Positions 42,356 to 52,490 of a stretch of DNA of 64,000 nucleotides are shown one piece after another; position 1 is the stretch's first letter; each line of letters opens with the position of its first letter. A program made the translations under genes and the position numbers. The stretch comes from Pseudomonas sp. EpS/L25 (GTDB lineage Bacteria > Pseudomonadota > Gammaproteobacteria > Pseudomonadales > Pseudomonadaceae). The stretch lies in NCBI RefSeq assembly GCF_001512295.1, contig NZ_LNUP01000016.1, forward strand, positions 186,001 through 250,000. Direction: 5' to 3'. The notes under the pieces were generated by a model that worked only from the letters and a program-made list of their open reading frames with translations, searched no databases and had not been told where the DNA came from.

Positions 42356-43162
42356 CTAGACGTGATAGGTGCGGTCGGGCACATCGGTGATGAACATATG
42401 GCCGGGCGCATGGGTGATGGCGAAGGGCACCTTGGAGGCCATGACCGCCGCCTGGGGAGTGACGCCGCAACCCCAGAACACCGGGATCTCCCCCGGCTCG
42501 ACGCGCACCGCATCGCCGAAGTCCGGCCGCGCCAGGTCGGCGATGCCCAGCCGCGCCGGCTCGCCGATGTGGACCGGGGCGCCGTGCACCGCCGGGTAGC
42601 GGGCGGTGATGGTGGCCGCCTCGGCGACCCGCTCGGCGGGAATGGGCCGCATGGACACCACCATCTCGCCATGTAGGCGGCCCGCCGGACGGCAGGCGCG
42701 GTTGGTGCGGTACATGGGCACGTTGCAGCCGTCGGTGATGTGACGGATCTCGATGCCGGCTTCCAGCAGGCCGGTCTCGAAGGTGAAGCTGCAGCCGATC
42801 AGGAAGGTCACCAGGTCCGCATGCTCGGCCCAGGCGGCGCGGCCGTCGGCGACTTCCTCCACCAGCACGCCATCGCGCCAGACGCGATACAGCGGCAGGT
42901 CGGTGCGCAGGTCGGCGCCCTCGGCCAATGGCGTGGCATAGCTGCCGGCGTCGGTGACGTCCAGCACCGGGCAGGCCTGGGGATTGCGCTGGGCATAGAG
43001 CAGGAAGTCGTAGGCCCAGTCGCGTGGCAGGGCGATGAGATTGGCCTGGGTCATGCCGGGGGCGACGCCGGCGCTGGGGGCGACCAGGCCAGCGCGGTAG
43101 CGGGTACGGGCCTCGCGGGCGGCGGCGATGGCGGCGTCCTGGGCGGCTTTGAGCGGATTCAT
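42356..43162 (-). CDS. DUF1445 family protein, putative hydro-lyase (YcsI-like)
   Basis: A 268-residue protein of the DUF1445 family, from ATG at 43162 ([20 protein letters not shown]). Conserved blocks are the Cys-containing [29 protein letters not shown] and a C-terminal [19 protein letters not shown] followed by [13 protein letters not shown]. Members are annotated as hydro-lyases and some relate to D-glutamate cyclase, which makes 5-oxo-D-proline. That reaction would feed the Pxp enzymes encoded beside it. It overlaps pxpA by four bases and is nine bases from the next gene. Confidence 0.85.
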   Translation of the reverse strand: MNPLKAAQDAAIAAAREARTRYRAGLVAPSAGVAPGMTQANLIALPRDWAYDFLLYAQRNPQACPVLDVTDAGSYATPLAEGADLRTDLPLYRVWRDGVLVEEVADGRAAWAEHADLVTFLIGCSFTFETGLLEAGIEIRHITDGCNVPMYRTNRACRPAGRLHGEMVVSMRPIPAERVAEAATITARYPAVHGAPVHIGEPARLGIADLARPDFGDAVRVEPGEIPVFWGCGVTPQAAVMASKVPFAITHAPGHMFITDVPDRTYHV

Positions 43163-43929
43163 GGGTGGACCTCCGTGAAGGCGCGGGGCGTGACCCCGGC
43201 GAGTTCGAGATGGCGACGCAGGGCGCGGGCCATGTCCACCGCGCCGGGGCTGTCGCCGTGGACGCAGATGGAGTCGGCCGCGATGGGCGTCAGGCTGCCG
43301 TCGATGGCTTCCACCACGCCGTCCTGCACCAGGCGCAGCATGCGTTGGGCGACGAGTTCGGCATCGTGCAGCACCGCGCCGGGCAGGCGTCGCGAGACCA
43401 GCGTGCCCTCCGGCGTATAGGCGCGATCGGCGAAGGCCTCGGCCACGCAGGTCAGGCCGGCGGCACGCGCCCAGCCGAGCAGCGGCGAGCCGGCCAGGCA
43501 GACCAGCACCAGGCCTTCGTCCAGCTGGCGCAGGGCGGCGATCACCGCCCGGGCCTGGCGTTCGTCCTGGGCGATGGTGTTGTACAGGGCGCCGTGCGGC
43601 TTGACGTAGCTCACCCGGGTCCCGGTGGCGCGCGCCAGGGCCTGAAGGGCACCGATCTGGTAGAGCACGTCGGCGGTCAGCTCGTCGCTGGCAATGTCCA
43701 GGTTGCGCCGGCCGAAGCCCACCAGGTCGGGATAGGCGACGTGGGCGCCCACCGCCACGCCCTTGGCGGCAGCCGCCTGCAGGGTGCGCAGGATGCCGGC
43801 GGGATCTCCGGCGTGGAACCCGCAGGCGATGTTGGCGCTGGTGACGATGTCGAGCATGGCGGCATCGTCGCCCATCTGCCACTGGCCGAAGCTTTCGCCC
43901 AGGTCGCTGTTCAGATCGATGGTCGGCAT
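43159..43929 (-). CDS. pxpA: 5-oxoprolinase subunit PxpA (LamB/YcsF family)
   Basis: A 256-residue deacetylase-like TIM-barrel subunit beginning [20 protein letters not shown]. Further family blocks are [51 protein letters not shown] and [11 protein letters not shown]-like sequence near the end. With PxpB and PxpC it opens the 5-oxoproline ring at the expense of ATP. Second gene of the operon after the NRAMP-like transporter (15 bases). Confidence 0.93.
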   Translation of the reverse strand: MPTIDLNSDLGESFGQWQMGDDAAMLDIVTSANIACGFHAGDPAGILRTLQAAAAKGVAVGAHVAYPDLVGFGRRNLDIASDELTADVLYQIGALQALARATGTRVSYVKPHGALYNTIAQDERQARAVIAALRQLDEGLVLVCLAGSPLLGWARAAGLTCVAEAFADRAYTPEGTLVSRRLPGAVLHDAELVAQRMLRLVQDGVVEAIDGSLTPIAADSICVHGDSPGAVDMARALRRHLELAGVTPRAFTEVHP

Positions 43930-43944
43930 AGGGGGCTCCCGGGA

Positions 43945-45186
43945 TCAGGCGGCGTTGAGCAGGGCGAAGATGGGGCCGGCGGACTTGACCGCCATGTACC
44001 ACGACAGCAGGCAGGTGAGTACGCCGAGTACCAGCAGCCAGCGGGGGTAGTGGTAGCCCTCCATGAGGTCGGAACGGCGCCAGCCGACGTACATGAACAA
44101 CGTCAGGCCGAGCGGCAGGATCAGGCCGTTGAAGCCACCGGCGAATACCAGCAGGGCGGCCGGCGGCTTGCCGATCAGCAAATAGATAGCCAGGGCGATC
44201 AGTACGAAGACCACGGTGCAGAGGTTGCGGGCCCGTTCGGTGATGTTCCTGGAGAACACGGTAATGAAGGTCATGGAGGTGTAGGAGGCGCCGATGATGC
44301 TGCTGATGCCGGCGGCCCAGAGGATCAGGCCGAACACGCGCAGACCGTATTCGCCGAGACTGGCGTCGAAGGCCTGGGCGGCCGGGTTGGCGGCCTGGCC
44401 GGAGACGTCGATCACCACGCCGCTGGCGACTACCCCGAAGATCGCCAGGAACAGCACGTAGCGGGCGATACCGGTGACCAGGATGCCGCTGAGCGCAGCC
44501 TTGGAGACCGCCTCGAGGTTTTCCACGCCGACGGTGCCGCGGTCCAGCAGGCGGTGGGCACCGGCGTAGGTGATGTAGCCACCGACGGTACCGCCGACGA
44601 TGGTGGTGATGGCGGCGAAGTCCAGGACGTCCGGGAAGATCGTCTGGCGCAGGGCCTCGCCCACGGGCGGATGGGAGGCGAAGCAGGCGATCACGATCAG
44701 CGCCACCTTGAACACGCCGAGCACCACCATGATGCGATCCATGGCCACGCCGGCGCGGTGCGACAGGAAGATGCCGATCGCTACCAGCGCGCTGAGAGCA
44801 CCACCCCAGGCCGGATCGAGGCCGAGCAAGGCATTCAGGCCAAGGCCAGCGCCGGCGATATTGCCCAGGCTGAACACCAGGCCGCCGGAGATCACCAGTA
44901 CCGCCAGCAGATAGCCGCTGCCGGGAATGGCCGCGTTGGCGATGTCCGAGGCGCGCATGCGGGTCAGGGCAACGATGCGCCAGACGTTCAGCTGCACCAC
45001 GAAGTCGATGAGGATGGAGGCGAGGATGCCAAAGGCGAAGGCGGCACCCAGTTTGGCGGTGAAGGTGGCGGTCTGGGTGAGGAAACCGGGGCCGATGGCC
45101 GAGGTGGCCATCAGGAAGATGGCGGCGATCAGAGAGGCTCGGCGATCCTTGGCAAAAGCGTTGGCGGCATGGGCGGTCTGGGTCAC
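43945..45186 (-). CDS. NRAMP-like transporter (YcsG type)
   Basis: A 413-residue membrane protein with about eleven spans. GTG at 45186 is preceded by AGGAA; the longer frame is unlikely. It belongs to the NRAMP fold, but the two metal-binding motifs are changed: span 1 has [14 protein letters not shown] in place of the DPGN motif, and span 6 has [14 protein letters not shown] where metal transporters have a Met-Pro-His. This resembles B. subtilis YcsG, whose gene also sits with pxpABC and ycsI. Transport of divalent metal is therefore doubtful; uptake of a pathway substrate such as 5-oxoproline is an inference from context. First gene of the operon. Confidence 0.85.
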   Translation of the reverse strand: MTQTAHAANAFAKDRRASLIAAIFLMATSAIGPGFLTQTATFTAKLGAAFAFGILASILIDFVVQLNVWRIVALTRMRASDIANAAIPGSGYLLAVLVISGGLVFSLGNIAGAGLGLNALLGLDPAWGGALSALVAIGIFLSHRAGVAMDRIMVVLGVFKVALIVIACFASHPPVGEALRQTIFPDVLDFAAITTIVGGTVGGYITYAGAHRLLDRGTVGVENLEAVSKAALSGILVTGIARYVLFLAIFGVVASGVVIDVSGQAANPAAQAFDASLGEYGLRVFGLILWAAGISSIIGASYTSMTFITVFSRNITERARNLCTVVFVLIALAIYLLIGKPPAALLVFAGGFNGLILPLGLTLFMYVGWRRSDLMEGYHYPRWLLVLGVLTCLLSWYMAVKSAGPIFALLNAA

Positions 45187-45440
45187 GGCGGCGTTCCTGG
45201 ACGAGAGGTCATGCTCCGGCCGACGCAACCTCTGTGCCACTCGTGGACAAAAGGCAGTATTTGTAGGTTTTACATGGATTTATTGTTCAACAAAAATATG
45301 TTCATGGTTCTTTTATTTGCACCACTTTGTTACTCATCCACTCAAAAGTGCTACCTCCTGGTGCGCAGGTGCCAGCTTTTCTTGCCTAAGCCTTCGCCCT
45401 CGGACACCATCGCACCGCGTCTGCCTGCCTCGGAACATCC
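45187..45440. promoter_or_regulatory. Divergent promoter region with a GntR-like operator
   Basis: This A+T-rich gap between the transporter operon and the GntR gene contains the perfect palindrome TTGTTCAACAA (45283-45293), close to the TTGT-N-ACAA pattern bound by many FadR-type regulators. A second, looser TTGTAGGTTTTACA lies at 45260-45273. The regulator likely controls both directions from here. Confidence 0.45.
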
Positions 45441-46103
45441 ATGAAGACCCCTGTGCCCGACAATGCCCGTACCCTCGGCGAGTCCGTGACCGCGGAGATC
45501 CGCCGCCAGCTGGTGGAGGGCGAGCTCAAGCCTGGCCAACGCCTGTCCGAAGCGGCGCTGGCGGAGCGCCTGGAGATCTCCCGCAATACCCTGCGCGAGG
45601 CCTTCCGGGTGCTGACTCAGGAGGGCTTGCTCAAGCACGAACCCAATCGCGGGGTGTTCGTCTGCGTACCCGACATGGCTTCGATCATCGACATTTACCG
45701 GGTACGGCGCTTCATCGAGTGCCAGGCGCTGGCTCAGGCCTATCCGCGCCATCCCGGCGCGTTGCGCATGCGTGAGGCGGTCACGGCGGCCCAGCACGCG
45801 CGTGCGGCCCAGGACTGGGTCGCGGTGGGCACCGCCAACATGGCTTTCCACGCCGCCATCGTCGAATTGGCCGACAGCCCGCGACTATCGGCCTTCTACG
45901 ATCAGCTCTCCGCCGAGTTGCGGCTGGCCTTCGGCCTGCTCAAGGATCCGGAATTCCTCCATGCCCCCTACCTGGAGATGAACGTCGCCATCATCGAGCT
46001 GCTGGAGGGGGGCAAACCCATCGAGGCCACGGCGGCACTGGAAAGCTACCTGGTGCAGTCCGAGCGGACCGTGCTGGCGGCCTATGGTCGACTCGGGAGC
46101 TGA
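45441..46103 (+). CDS. GntR-family regulator, FadR/FCD type
   Basis: A 220-residue transcription factor. The N-terminal winged helix-turn-helix reads LSEAALAERLEISRNTLREAFRVL with LLKHEPNRGVFVC in the wing. The C-terminal FCD domain (about residues 85-215) has the metal-liganding pattern with MAFHAAIVELADSP and a His-rich end. FCD regulators usually sense carboxylic acids. Divergently placed next to the transporter/Pxp operon, it is the obvious candidate regulator of that locus, acting as a repressor released by the substrate (inference). Confidence 0.93.
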   Translation: MKTPVPDNARTLGESVTAEIRRQLVEGELKPGQRLSEAALAERLEISRNTLREAFRVLTQEGLLKHEPNRGVFVCVPDMASIIDIYRVRRFIECQALAQAYPRHPGALRMREAVTAAQHARAAQDWVAVGTANMAFHAAIVELADSPRLSAFYDQLSAELRLAFGLLKDPEFLHAPYLEMNVAIIELLEGGKPIEATAALESYLVQSERTVLAAYGRLGS

Positions 46104-46196
46104 GCCGCCAGCGGTTGCGCCGGACCGCCGGCTGGGCTACTGTGCGGAGAGAACCACGTCGGAATCCATCCCGTGACCTGCAGCGCCGCCCTCTCG

Positions 46197-46241
46197 ATGC
46201 CTCTCTTCAAGGCCCACGCCCGTTGGCGCTGGCGCGCCTGA
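46197..46241 (+). CDS. trpL: trpG leader peptide (MPLFKAHARWRWRA)
   Basis: A 14-codon frame ending ARWRWRA-TGA, the same terminal sequence as the trpE leader, 122 bases before trpG. An in-frame GTG at 46173 would lengthen it to 22 residues. No good ribosome site is seen. Two copies of such a peptide before the separated trp units strongly support coordinate attenuation. Confidence 0.8.
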   Translation: MPLFKAHARWRWRA

Positions 46242-46250
46242 CATCCCCCT

Positions 46251-46265
46251 GCCGGTACGTCCGGC
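46251..46265 (+). promoter_or_regulatory. trpG attenuator hairpin
   Basis: GCCGG-TACGT-CCGGC, nine bases after the leader stop, at the same spacing as the hairpin before trpE. A T-containing segment (CCGCCTTGTCGTTCC) follows. A classic T run is lacking, so the terminator mechanism is not proved. Confidence 0.55.
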
Positions 46266-46362
46266 CCGCCTTGTCGTTCCAGCCCCCGGCCAGCCGCTTC
46301 CGGCGCCGTGGCGAAGCTGAGTCCATTTCCACAGTCGCAATCGATTCCAAGGGTGATCCGCC

Positions 46363-46956
46363 ATGTTGCTGATGCTCGATAACTACGATTCCTTTACCTA
46401 CAACCTGGTGCAGTACCTGGGCGAGCTGGGCGCCGAGGTCAAGGTGGTGCGCAACGACGAAGTGCCGGTCGAGGCACTCGAAGAACTGGCGCCGGAGCGC
46501 ATCGTCGTCTCTCCCGGTCCCTGCACGCCCAACGAGGCGGGCATCTCCCTGGCCACCCTGGAACGCTTCGCCGGCAAGCTGCCGGTGCTGGGCGTCTGCC
46601 TGGGCCACCAGAGCCTGGGCCAGGCCTTCGGCGGCGAGGTGGTACGGGCGCGCGAGCCGATGCACGGCAAGACCAGTCCGGTCTACCACAACGGCGAAGG
46701 CGTCTTCGCCGGCCTGCCCAATCCCTTCACCGTGACCCGCTACCACTCGCTGGTGGTCAAGCGCGAGACCCTGCCCGAGTGCCTGGAGATCACCGCCTGG
46801 ACCCAGCATCCGGACGGCAGCGTCGACGAGATCATGGGCCTGCGGCATCGCGAGTTCATGATCGAGGGGGTGCAGTTCCACCCCGAGTCCATCCTCACCG
46901 AGCATGGTCACGATCTGCTGGCCAACTTCCTCCAGCAGCAGGGAGGGCGCCGCTAG
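46363..46956 (+). CDS. trpG: Anthranilate synthase component II
   Basis: A 197-residue class I glutamine amidotransferase supplying ammonia to TrpE. It begins [20 protein letters not shown]. The nucleophile Cys is in [16 protein letters not shown] (about residue 79) and the catalytic His-Glu in [13 protein letters not shown]. Its stop TAG is followed directly by the trpD ATG. Confidence 0.97.
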   Translation: MLLMLDNYDSFTYNLVQYLGELGAEVKVVRNDEVPVEALEELAPERIVVSPGPCTPNEAGISLATLERFAGKLPVLGVCLGHQSLGQAFGGEVVRAREPMHGKTSPVYHNGEGVFAGLPNPFTVTRYHSLVVKRETLPECLEITAWTQHPDGSVDEIMGLRHREFMIEGVQFHPESILTEHGHDLLANFLQQQGGRR

Positions 46957-48006
46957 ATGGACATCAAGCAAGCCCTGAATCGCATCAGCGGCCAACTCGA
47001 CCTCAACGTGGCCGAGATGCAGGCGGTGATGCGCCAGATCATGACCGGTGGCGCCGACGAAGCGCAGATCGGTGCCTTCCTCATGGGCATGCGCATCAAG
47101 AGCGAGACCATCGACGAGATCTGTGGCGCGGTCAGCGTGATGCGCGAACTGGCCACCCCGGTAGTGCTGCCGACGCTCGACCATGTCGTCGACGTGGTCG
47201 GTACTGGGGGCGATGGCGCCAACATCTTCAACGTCTCCTCGGCATCGGTGTTCGTGGTGGCGGCCGCTGGTGGCAAGGTCGCCAAGCATGGCAATCGCGC
47301 GGTATCGGGCAAGAGCGGCAGCGCCGACCTGCTGGAAGCCGCCGGTATCTATCTGGAACTGACGCCTGCGCAGATCGCTCGCTGCGTCGAGCAGGTGGGC
47401 GTCGGCTTCATGTTCGCCCAGTCGCACCACAGTGCCATGCGCCATGCCGCCGGGCCGCGTCGCTCCCTGGGGCTGCGCACCCTGTTCAACATGCTCGGCC
47501 CGCTGACCAATCCGGCAGGCGTACGCCACCAGGTGGTCGGGGTGTTCAGCGCCGCCCTCTGCCGGCCGTTGGCCGAGGTGCTGCAGCGCCTGGGCAGCCA
47601 TCACGTGCTGGTGGTGCACTCCCGCGACGGCCTGGACGAATTCAGCCTGGCCGCGGCGACCCAGGTGGCCGAACTCAAGGACGGCAGCATCAGCGAATAC
47701 GAGGTGCTGCCCGAGGACCTGGGCATCAAGAGCCAGACCCTGGTCGGCCTGACCGTGGATGGCCCCGAGGCGTCCCTGGCGCTGATCCGCGATGCCCTTG
47801 GCCGGCGCAAGACCGAAGCCGGTCAAAAAGCCGCCGACATGATCGTGCTGAACGCCGGCGCCGCCCTCTATGCCGCCGATCTCGCCCATAGCCTGCACGA
47901 GGGGGTACTACTCGCCCACGACGCCCTCTACAGTGGCCTGGGGCGGGAAAAACTCGAAGAGTTGGCCCATTTCACTTCCGTCTATCGAGAGGAGAATCGC
48001 GCGTGA
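46957..48006 (+). CDS. trpD: Anthranilate phosphoribosyltransferase
   Basis: A 349-residue enzyme joining anthranilate to PRPP. Family marks are [19 protein letters not shown] (PRPP loop), [19 protein letters not shown], and the anthranilate-binding [17 protein letters not shown]. Starts one base after the trpG stop and overlaps trpC by four bases. Confidence 0.97.
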   Translation: MDIKQALNRISGQLDLNVAEMQAVMRQIMTGGADEAQIGAFLMGMRIKSETIDEICGAVSVMRELATPVVLPTLDHVVDVVGTGGDGANIFNVSSASVFVVAAAGGKVAKHGNRAVSGKSGSADLLEAAGIYLELTPAQIARCVEQVGVGFMFAQSHHSAMRHAAGPRRSLGLRTLFNMLGPLTNPAGVRHQVVGVFSAALCRPLAEVLQRLGSHHVLVVHSRDGLDEFSLAAATQVAELKDGSISEYEVLPEDLGIKSQTLVGLTVDGPEASLALIRDALGRRKTEAGQKAADMIVLNAGAALYAADLAHSLHEGVLLAHDALYSGLGREKLEELAHFTSVYREENRA

Positions 48007-48827
48007 CCGTGCCCACCGTGTTGCAGAAGATCCTGGCCCGCAAGGCCGAGGAAATCGCCCAGCTCAAGGCCCGTACCTCCCTGGCCGAACTCGAGGCCCA
48101 GGCCCGCGCCGCCGACGCTCCGCGTGGCTTCGCCCGCGCCCTGCAGGCCCAGGTGGCGCGCAAGGAGCCGGCCATCATCGCCGAGGTGAAGAAGGCCTCG
48201 CCGAGCAAGGGCGTGATCCGTGAGCACTTCGTGCCGGCCGAGATCGCCCACAGCTACGCCCTGGGCGGCGCCACCTGCCTGAGCGTGCTCACCGACGTGG
48301 ACTTCTTCCAGGGCGGCAACGCCTATCTGCAGCAGGCCCGCGCGGCCTGCCAGCTGCCGGTGATCCGCAAGGATTTCCTCGTCGATCCCATCCAGGTGGT
48401 GGAAGCCCGGGCCATCGGCGCCGACTGCATCCTGCTGATCGTCGCCGCGCTGGACGATGGCCAGATGAGCGAACTGGCCGCCGTGGCCAAGGACGTCGGC
48501 CTGGACGTGCTGGTCGAGGTCCACGATGGCGCCGAGCTGGAGCGGGCGCTGACCGTGCTGGATACCCCGCTGGTGGGCGTCAACAACCGCAACCTGCACA
48601 CCTTCGAAGTCAGTCTCGAGACCACGCTCGATCTGCTGCCGCGCATTCCCCAGGATCGCCTGGTGATCACCGAGAGCGGCATCCTCAATCGCGCCGACGT
48701 GGAGCTGATGGAGATCAACGAGGTACGCGCCTTCCTGGTCGGCGAAGCCTTCATGCGTGCCGAAGAGCCGGGGCAGGAGTTGCAGCGTCTGTTCTTCCCG
48801 GAGCGACGCTTCCCCCTCGACGCCTGA
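48003..48827 (+). CDS. trpC: Indole-3-glycerol-phosphate synthase
   Basis: A 274-residue TIM-barrel enzyme closing the indole ring. GTG start at 48003 overlaps trpD. Motifs are [59 protein letters not shown] and [13 protein letters not shown]. Monofunctional, as usual in Pseudomonas, with no fused TrpF. Followed by a strong terminator. Confidence 0.97.
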   Translation: MTVPTVLQKILARKAEEIAQLKARTSLAELEAQARAADAPRGFARALQAQVARKEPAIIAEVKKASPSKGVIREHFVPAEIAHSYALGGATCLSVLTDVDFFQGGNAYLQQARAACQLPVIRKDFLVDPIQVVEARAIGADCILLIVAALDDGQMSELAAVAKDVGLDVLVEVHDGAELERALTVLDTPLVGVNNRNLHTFEVSLETTLDLLPRIPQDRLVITESGILNRADVELMEINEVRAFLVGEAFMRAEEPGQELQRLFFPERRFPLDA

Positions 48828-48846
48828 TCCCGCGGGCGCGTTCGCG

Positions 48847-48877
48847 AAGGCCCTGGTGGATGACACCAGGGCCTTTT
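48847..48877 (+). terminator. trpGDC terminator
   Basis: Ten-base stem GGCCCTGGTG/CACCAGGGCC (48849-48858, 48864-48873), extended by AA/TT, followed by TTTTGTTT. Twenty bases after the trpC stop. Confidence 0.92.
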
Positions 48878-49095
48878 GTTTTCTGGCGCAGTGATCCAGG
48901 TCGACTCCTGCGCCTGCCGGACAGCGAGAGCGACCTCCGTGTGTCCACAGCCGACGCAGGGGTTTTTTTCCGCCTGCCTAAACCCGGTTAATGGCGTCCG
49001 ATTCGCTGCACCGTGACGAATCGGGGAGCTGTATGGCCGTCGTTCCCGCTGGCGACAGCTCCCGTGCATCAGGCTATCCAGGGGCAAGCAGAACC

Positions 49096-50862
49096 ATGGC
49101 AACGGTAGAAAAGAGCGACACACTCGATATCAGCATCACCGACCCCTCGCGGACCGAGGAGGCCCGGCGCGATCGGCGCCTCGCCGGCACCACGGACTGG
49201 GTCGTCTTCGGCGTCACCAGTCTCGTCGCGCTGGCCTTCGTGATCTGGGGCTTCGTCAGTCAGGCCAGCCTGGCCAGCAGCGCCTCGACCGCCCAGGCCT
49301 GGGTCATCACCCACTTCGGTTGGCTGTTCGTGCTCACCTCCACCGGCTTCGTGGTCTTCGTCATCTGGCTGGCCGCCAGTCGCTACGGACGGATTCCCCT
49401 GGGGCGCGACGACGAACAGCCGGAATTCCGCACCCTGTCCTGGGTGGCGATGATGTTCAGCGCCGGCATGGGCATCGGCCTGATGTTCTTCGGCGTCGCC
49501 GAGCCGCTGTCGCACTACCTCAATCCGCCGCCGGGTGGCGTAGCGGGGCAGAGCAGCGCTGCCCTGCAGGTGGCCATGGCCACCACGCTGTTCCACTGGA
49601 CCCTGCATCCCTGGGCCATCTATGCCGTGGTCGGCCTGGCCATCGCCTACGGCACCTACCGTCGCGGACGCTGCCAGCTCATCTCGGTGGCCTTCCGGCC
49701 GCTGATCGGCGAGCACGCCAATGGCCCCCTGGGGCGCGTCATCGACATGATGGCGATCTTCGCCACCCTGTTCGGTTCGGCGGCTTCCCTGGGGCTCGGC
49801 GCCCTGCAGATCGCCGGTGGCCTGGAGCACAATGGCTGGATCGAGCAGCCCGGCAAGCTGCTGTACATCGGCATCATCACGGTACTGACCCTGGCCTTCG
49901 TCCTCTCCGCGGTGTCCGGGGTGGAGAAGGGCATCCAGTGGCTATCCAACACCAACATGGTACTGGCGGTGGCCCTGGCGCTGTTCGTCTTCATTGTCGG
50001 CCCGACGCTGTTGATGCTCAACCTGCTGCCCACCGCCATCGGCGACTACATCGACCTGCTGCCGGAGATGATGGCGCGCACCAGTGCCAGCGGCGGTGAG
50101 GCCATGAGCAACTGGCTGTCCAGCTGGACGGTGTTCTACTGGGCCTGGTGGATCTCCTGGACGCCCTTCGTCGGCATGTTCATCGCCCGCATCAGCCGCG
50201 GTCGAACCATCCGCCAATTCGTCACCGGGGTGCTGCTGGTGCCCAGCCTGGTCAGCGTGGTCTGGTTCGTGATCTTCGGCGGCGCGGCCATCGACGCCAT
50301 GCGGGTGGGGGCCTTCACCCTGGTCGACGGCGCGGTGAACAGCAACTTCGCCCTCTACGACCTGCTGGCCAGCTACCCCTGGGTCTCGATCACCTCGGTG
50401 CTGGTCATGGTGCTGGTGGCGATCTTCTTCGTCTCCGGTGCGGATGCCGCCTCCCTGGTGATGGGCACCCTATCAGAGCGCGGCACCATCGAGCCGTCGC
50501 GGCGCACGGTGATCTTCTGGGGCGCCCTGACCGGGGCGGTGGCGGCGATCATGCTGGCCATCGGTGACCCGGGCAATCCGGGCGCGGCCTTGAACGGCCT
50601 GCAGAATCTGACCATCGTCGTCGCACTGCCCTTCGTGGTGGTGATGGCGCTGCTGTGCCTGGCGCTCTACCGCGACCTGCGCAGCGATCCGCTGATGCTC
50701 AGGCACCTGCGCGGCACCGAGCTGATCGAGAAGGCGGTGCTCTATGGCGCCGCCAAGCATGGCGAGGAATTCCACTTCGTGGTGGGCGAGCCGAAGTCGG
50801 CGAAGACCGCGGCCACCACCACGGCGGCCGAGATACGGGTCGAGAAGAAGACCGAGGTCTGA
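49096..50862 (+). CDS. BCCT-family transporter
   Basis: A 588-residue inner-membrane carrier for choline, betaine or carnitine type compounds, driven by sodium or protons. The ATG at 49096 (MATVEKSDTLDIS) is chosen; an upstream frame from 48991 lacks a ribosome site. About twelve spans are visible. The Trp-rich substrate region WTVFYWAWWISWTPFVGMFIAR is present near residues 343-364, and the conserved GMGIGLMFFGVAEPLSHY near residues 130-147. The C-terminal tail is short and Lys-rich, suggesting reduced osmosensing compared with BetP. The specific substrate is not known. Confidence 0.93.
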   Translation: MATVEKSDTLDISITDPSRTEEARRDRRLAGTTDWVVFGVTSLVALAFVIWGFVSQASLASSASTAQAWVITHFGWLFVLTSTGFVVFVIWLAASRYGRIPLGRDDEQPEFRTLSWVAMMFSAGMGIGLMFFGVAEPLSHYLNPPPGGVAGQSSAALQVAMATTLFHWTLHPWAIYAVVGLAIAYGTYRRGRCQLISVAFRPLIGEHANGPLGRVIDMMAIFATLFGSAASLGLGALQIAGGLEHNGWIEQPGKLLYIGIITVLTLAFVLSAVSGVEKGIQWLSNTNMVLAVALALFVFIVGPTLLMLNLLPTAIGDYIDLLPEMMARTSASGGEAMSNWLSSWTVFYWAWWISWTPFVGMFIARISRGRTIRQFVTGVLLVPSLVSVVWFVIFGGAAIDAMRVGAFTLVDGAVNSNFALYDLLASYPWVSITSVLVMVLVAIFFVSGADAASLVMGTLSERGTIEPSRRTVIFWGALTGAVAAIMLAIGDPGNPGAALNGLQNLTIVVALPFVVVMALLCLALYRDLRSDPLMLRHLRGTELIEKAVLYGAAKHGEEFHFVVGEPKSAKTAATTTAAEIRVEKKTEV

Positions 50863-50880
50863 AGCCCCGGACGAAAGGAA

Positions 50881-50916
50881 GCGCCTTCCCCTCCAGCGCC
50901 TGGCAGGGGAAGGCGC
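50881..50916. terminator. Hairpin between BCCT gene and vfr
   Basis: Twelve-base perfect stem GCGCCTTCCCCT/AGGGGAAGGCGC with a 12-base loop between convergent genes, without a T run on the plus strand. Probably a weak two-way terminator. Confidence 0.6.
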
Positions 50917-50924
50917 GGGGTGGG

Positions 50925-51569
50925 TCAGCGGGTGCCGAACACCACCATGGTCTTGCCCTTGACGTGGACCAGGCCTTGTTCTTCGAGGGACTTCAGCACG
51001 CGGCCGACCATCTCGCGGGAGCAGCCGACGATGCGGCCGATCTCCTGGCGGGTGATCTTGATCTGCATGCCATCCGGGTGGGTCATGGCATCGGGCTGCT
51101 TGCACAGGTCGAGCAGGGTACGGGCCACGCGACCGGTGACGTCGAGGAAGGCCAGGTCGCCCACCTTGCGAGTGGTCTGGCGTAGCCGCTCGGCCATCTG
51201 GCGGCCGAGGGAGAAGAGCATGTCCGGGTCCTGCTGGCTCAGTTCGCGGAACTGGCTGTAGCTGATCTCGGCGACTTCGCACTCGGTACGGGCGCGCACC
51301 CAGGCGCTGCGCTCGGGCTCGCTGCCTTCCTTGGAAAACAGACCCATCTCACCGAAGAAGTCCCCGGCGTTGAGATAGGCGATGATCATTTCGCGGCCTT
51401 CATCGTCCTCGATGAGGATGGTGACCGAACCCTTGAGGATGAAGAACAGGCTTTCGCTGTTGTCGCCAGCGTAGATGATGGTGGTTTTTGCCGTGTAGCG
51501 GCGACGCGAGCAGTGCGCTAGCAGCTTGTCGATGTGCTGTAACTTCGCGGGAGGGATGATAGCGGCCAT
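50925..51569 (-). CDS. vfr: Vfr/CRP-family cyclic AMP regulator
   Basis: A 214-residue transcription factor. The cyclic nucleotide-binding roll has [29 protein letters not shown] and the [19 protein letters not shown] segment that contacts cAMP. The C-terminal helix-turn-helix reads [20 protein letters not shown]. Length and sequence match P. aeruginosa Vfr, a virulence and quorum-sensing regulator activated by cAMP. Divergent from the OsmC gene, in the same order as the trpC-vfr-osmC-speD region of P. aeruginosa. Confidence 0.96.
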   Translation of the reverse strand: MAAIIPPAKLQHIDKLLAHCSRRRYTAKTTIIYAGDNSESLFFILKGSVTILIEDDEGREMIIAYLNAGDFFGEMGLFSKEGSEPERSAWVRARTECEVAEISYSQFRELSQQDPDMLFSLGRQMAERLRQTTRKVGDLAFLDVTGRVARTLLDLCKQPDAMTHPDGMQIKITRQEIGRIVGCSREMVGRVLKSLEEQGLVHVKGKTMVVFGTR

Positions 51570-51778
51570 GCTGATTCCTGAGGTTGAAAACTAACCTGAG
51601 TCGGGGGCACCGATGTCCGAACCGGTGCATGCATAAGCTGCGCCGGTTCCGATTCAAAGACCGGAATGAGAACATGCGCAGTGTAAATGCGAGCTGAATA
51701 ACCCAGCACCATCAGCCAGTTTACGACATCCAACATGTTAAGCTGATCACCATTTGCACTTAAAGTAGGACGAAAGCG

Positions 51779-52201
51779 ATGAAGGCACGCATTCAGTGGG
51801 CCGGCGAGGCCATGTTCCTCGGCGAATCCGGCAGTGGTCACGTGGTGGTCATGGACGGTCCGCCGGAGAGTGGCGGGCGCAACCTTGGCGTGCGACCGAT
51901 GGAGACCGTGCTGATCGGCCTGGGTGGCTGCGCCAGCTACGATGTGGTCAGCATCCTGCGCAAGGCGCGCCAGCCGGTGGAGAGCTGCGAGGCCTTCCTC
52001 GAGGCCGACCGTGCCGACACCGAGCCCAAGGTATTCACCCGCATCCACCTGAAGTTCGTGGTCAAGGGCCGCGGCCTCAAGGAGGCCCAGGTCAAGCGGG
52101 CCATCGAATTGTCTGCTGAAAAGTATTGCTCGGCCTCCATCATGCTTGGCCGGGCCGGCGTCGAGATCAGCCACAGCTACGAACTCGTCGAACTCGCCTG
52201 A
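51779..52201 (+). CDS. OsmC/YhfA family protein
   Basis: A 140-residue OsmC-like protein. The two characteristic cysteines are in IGLGGCASYDVVSIL (about residue 60) and AEKYCSASIMLG (about residue 118), the positions used for peroxide reduction in OsmC/Ohr; the YhfA subgroup has an unknown role. Divergent from vfr across a 209-base region that must hold both promoters. Confidence 0.92.
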   Translation: MKARIQWAGEAMFLGESGSGHVVVMDGPPESGGRNLGVRPMETVLIGLGGCASYDVVSILRKARQPVESCEAFLEADRADTEPKVFTRIHLKFVVKGRGLKEAQVKRAIELSAEKYCSASIMLGRAGVEISHSYELVELA

Positions 52202-52490
52202 ACCCTCGCGCGACGCTCGTCCGGGCGTCGCCTGCCGGCCCGGGTTGGCCGCCAGCGCCTAGGTGGTGGCCAACCTGGCCGACATCAATTCATCACCTGC
52301 TCCCGGCAGACTCTGGCCCCAGCCGCTGCCGATCTGCATAATGCGCCGCTCTTAAGGGGTCCAGGCCCCGACAAGTACAGCCAATCGCCATCGCGAAGAG
52401 GTGTTCGCCGCCCTACGCAGCTTGCGCAATCCGCAACTGACGGGCATTCAGGACCGCGGTCAGAGACCGCACGACGGGAGCTTTACCACC

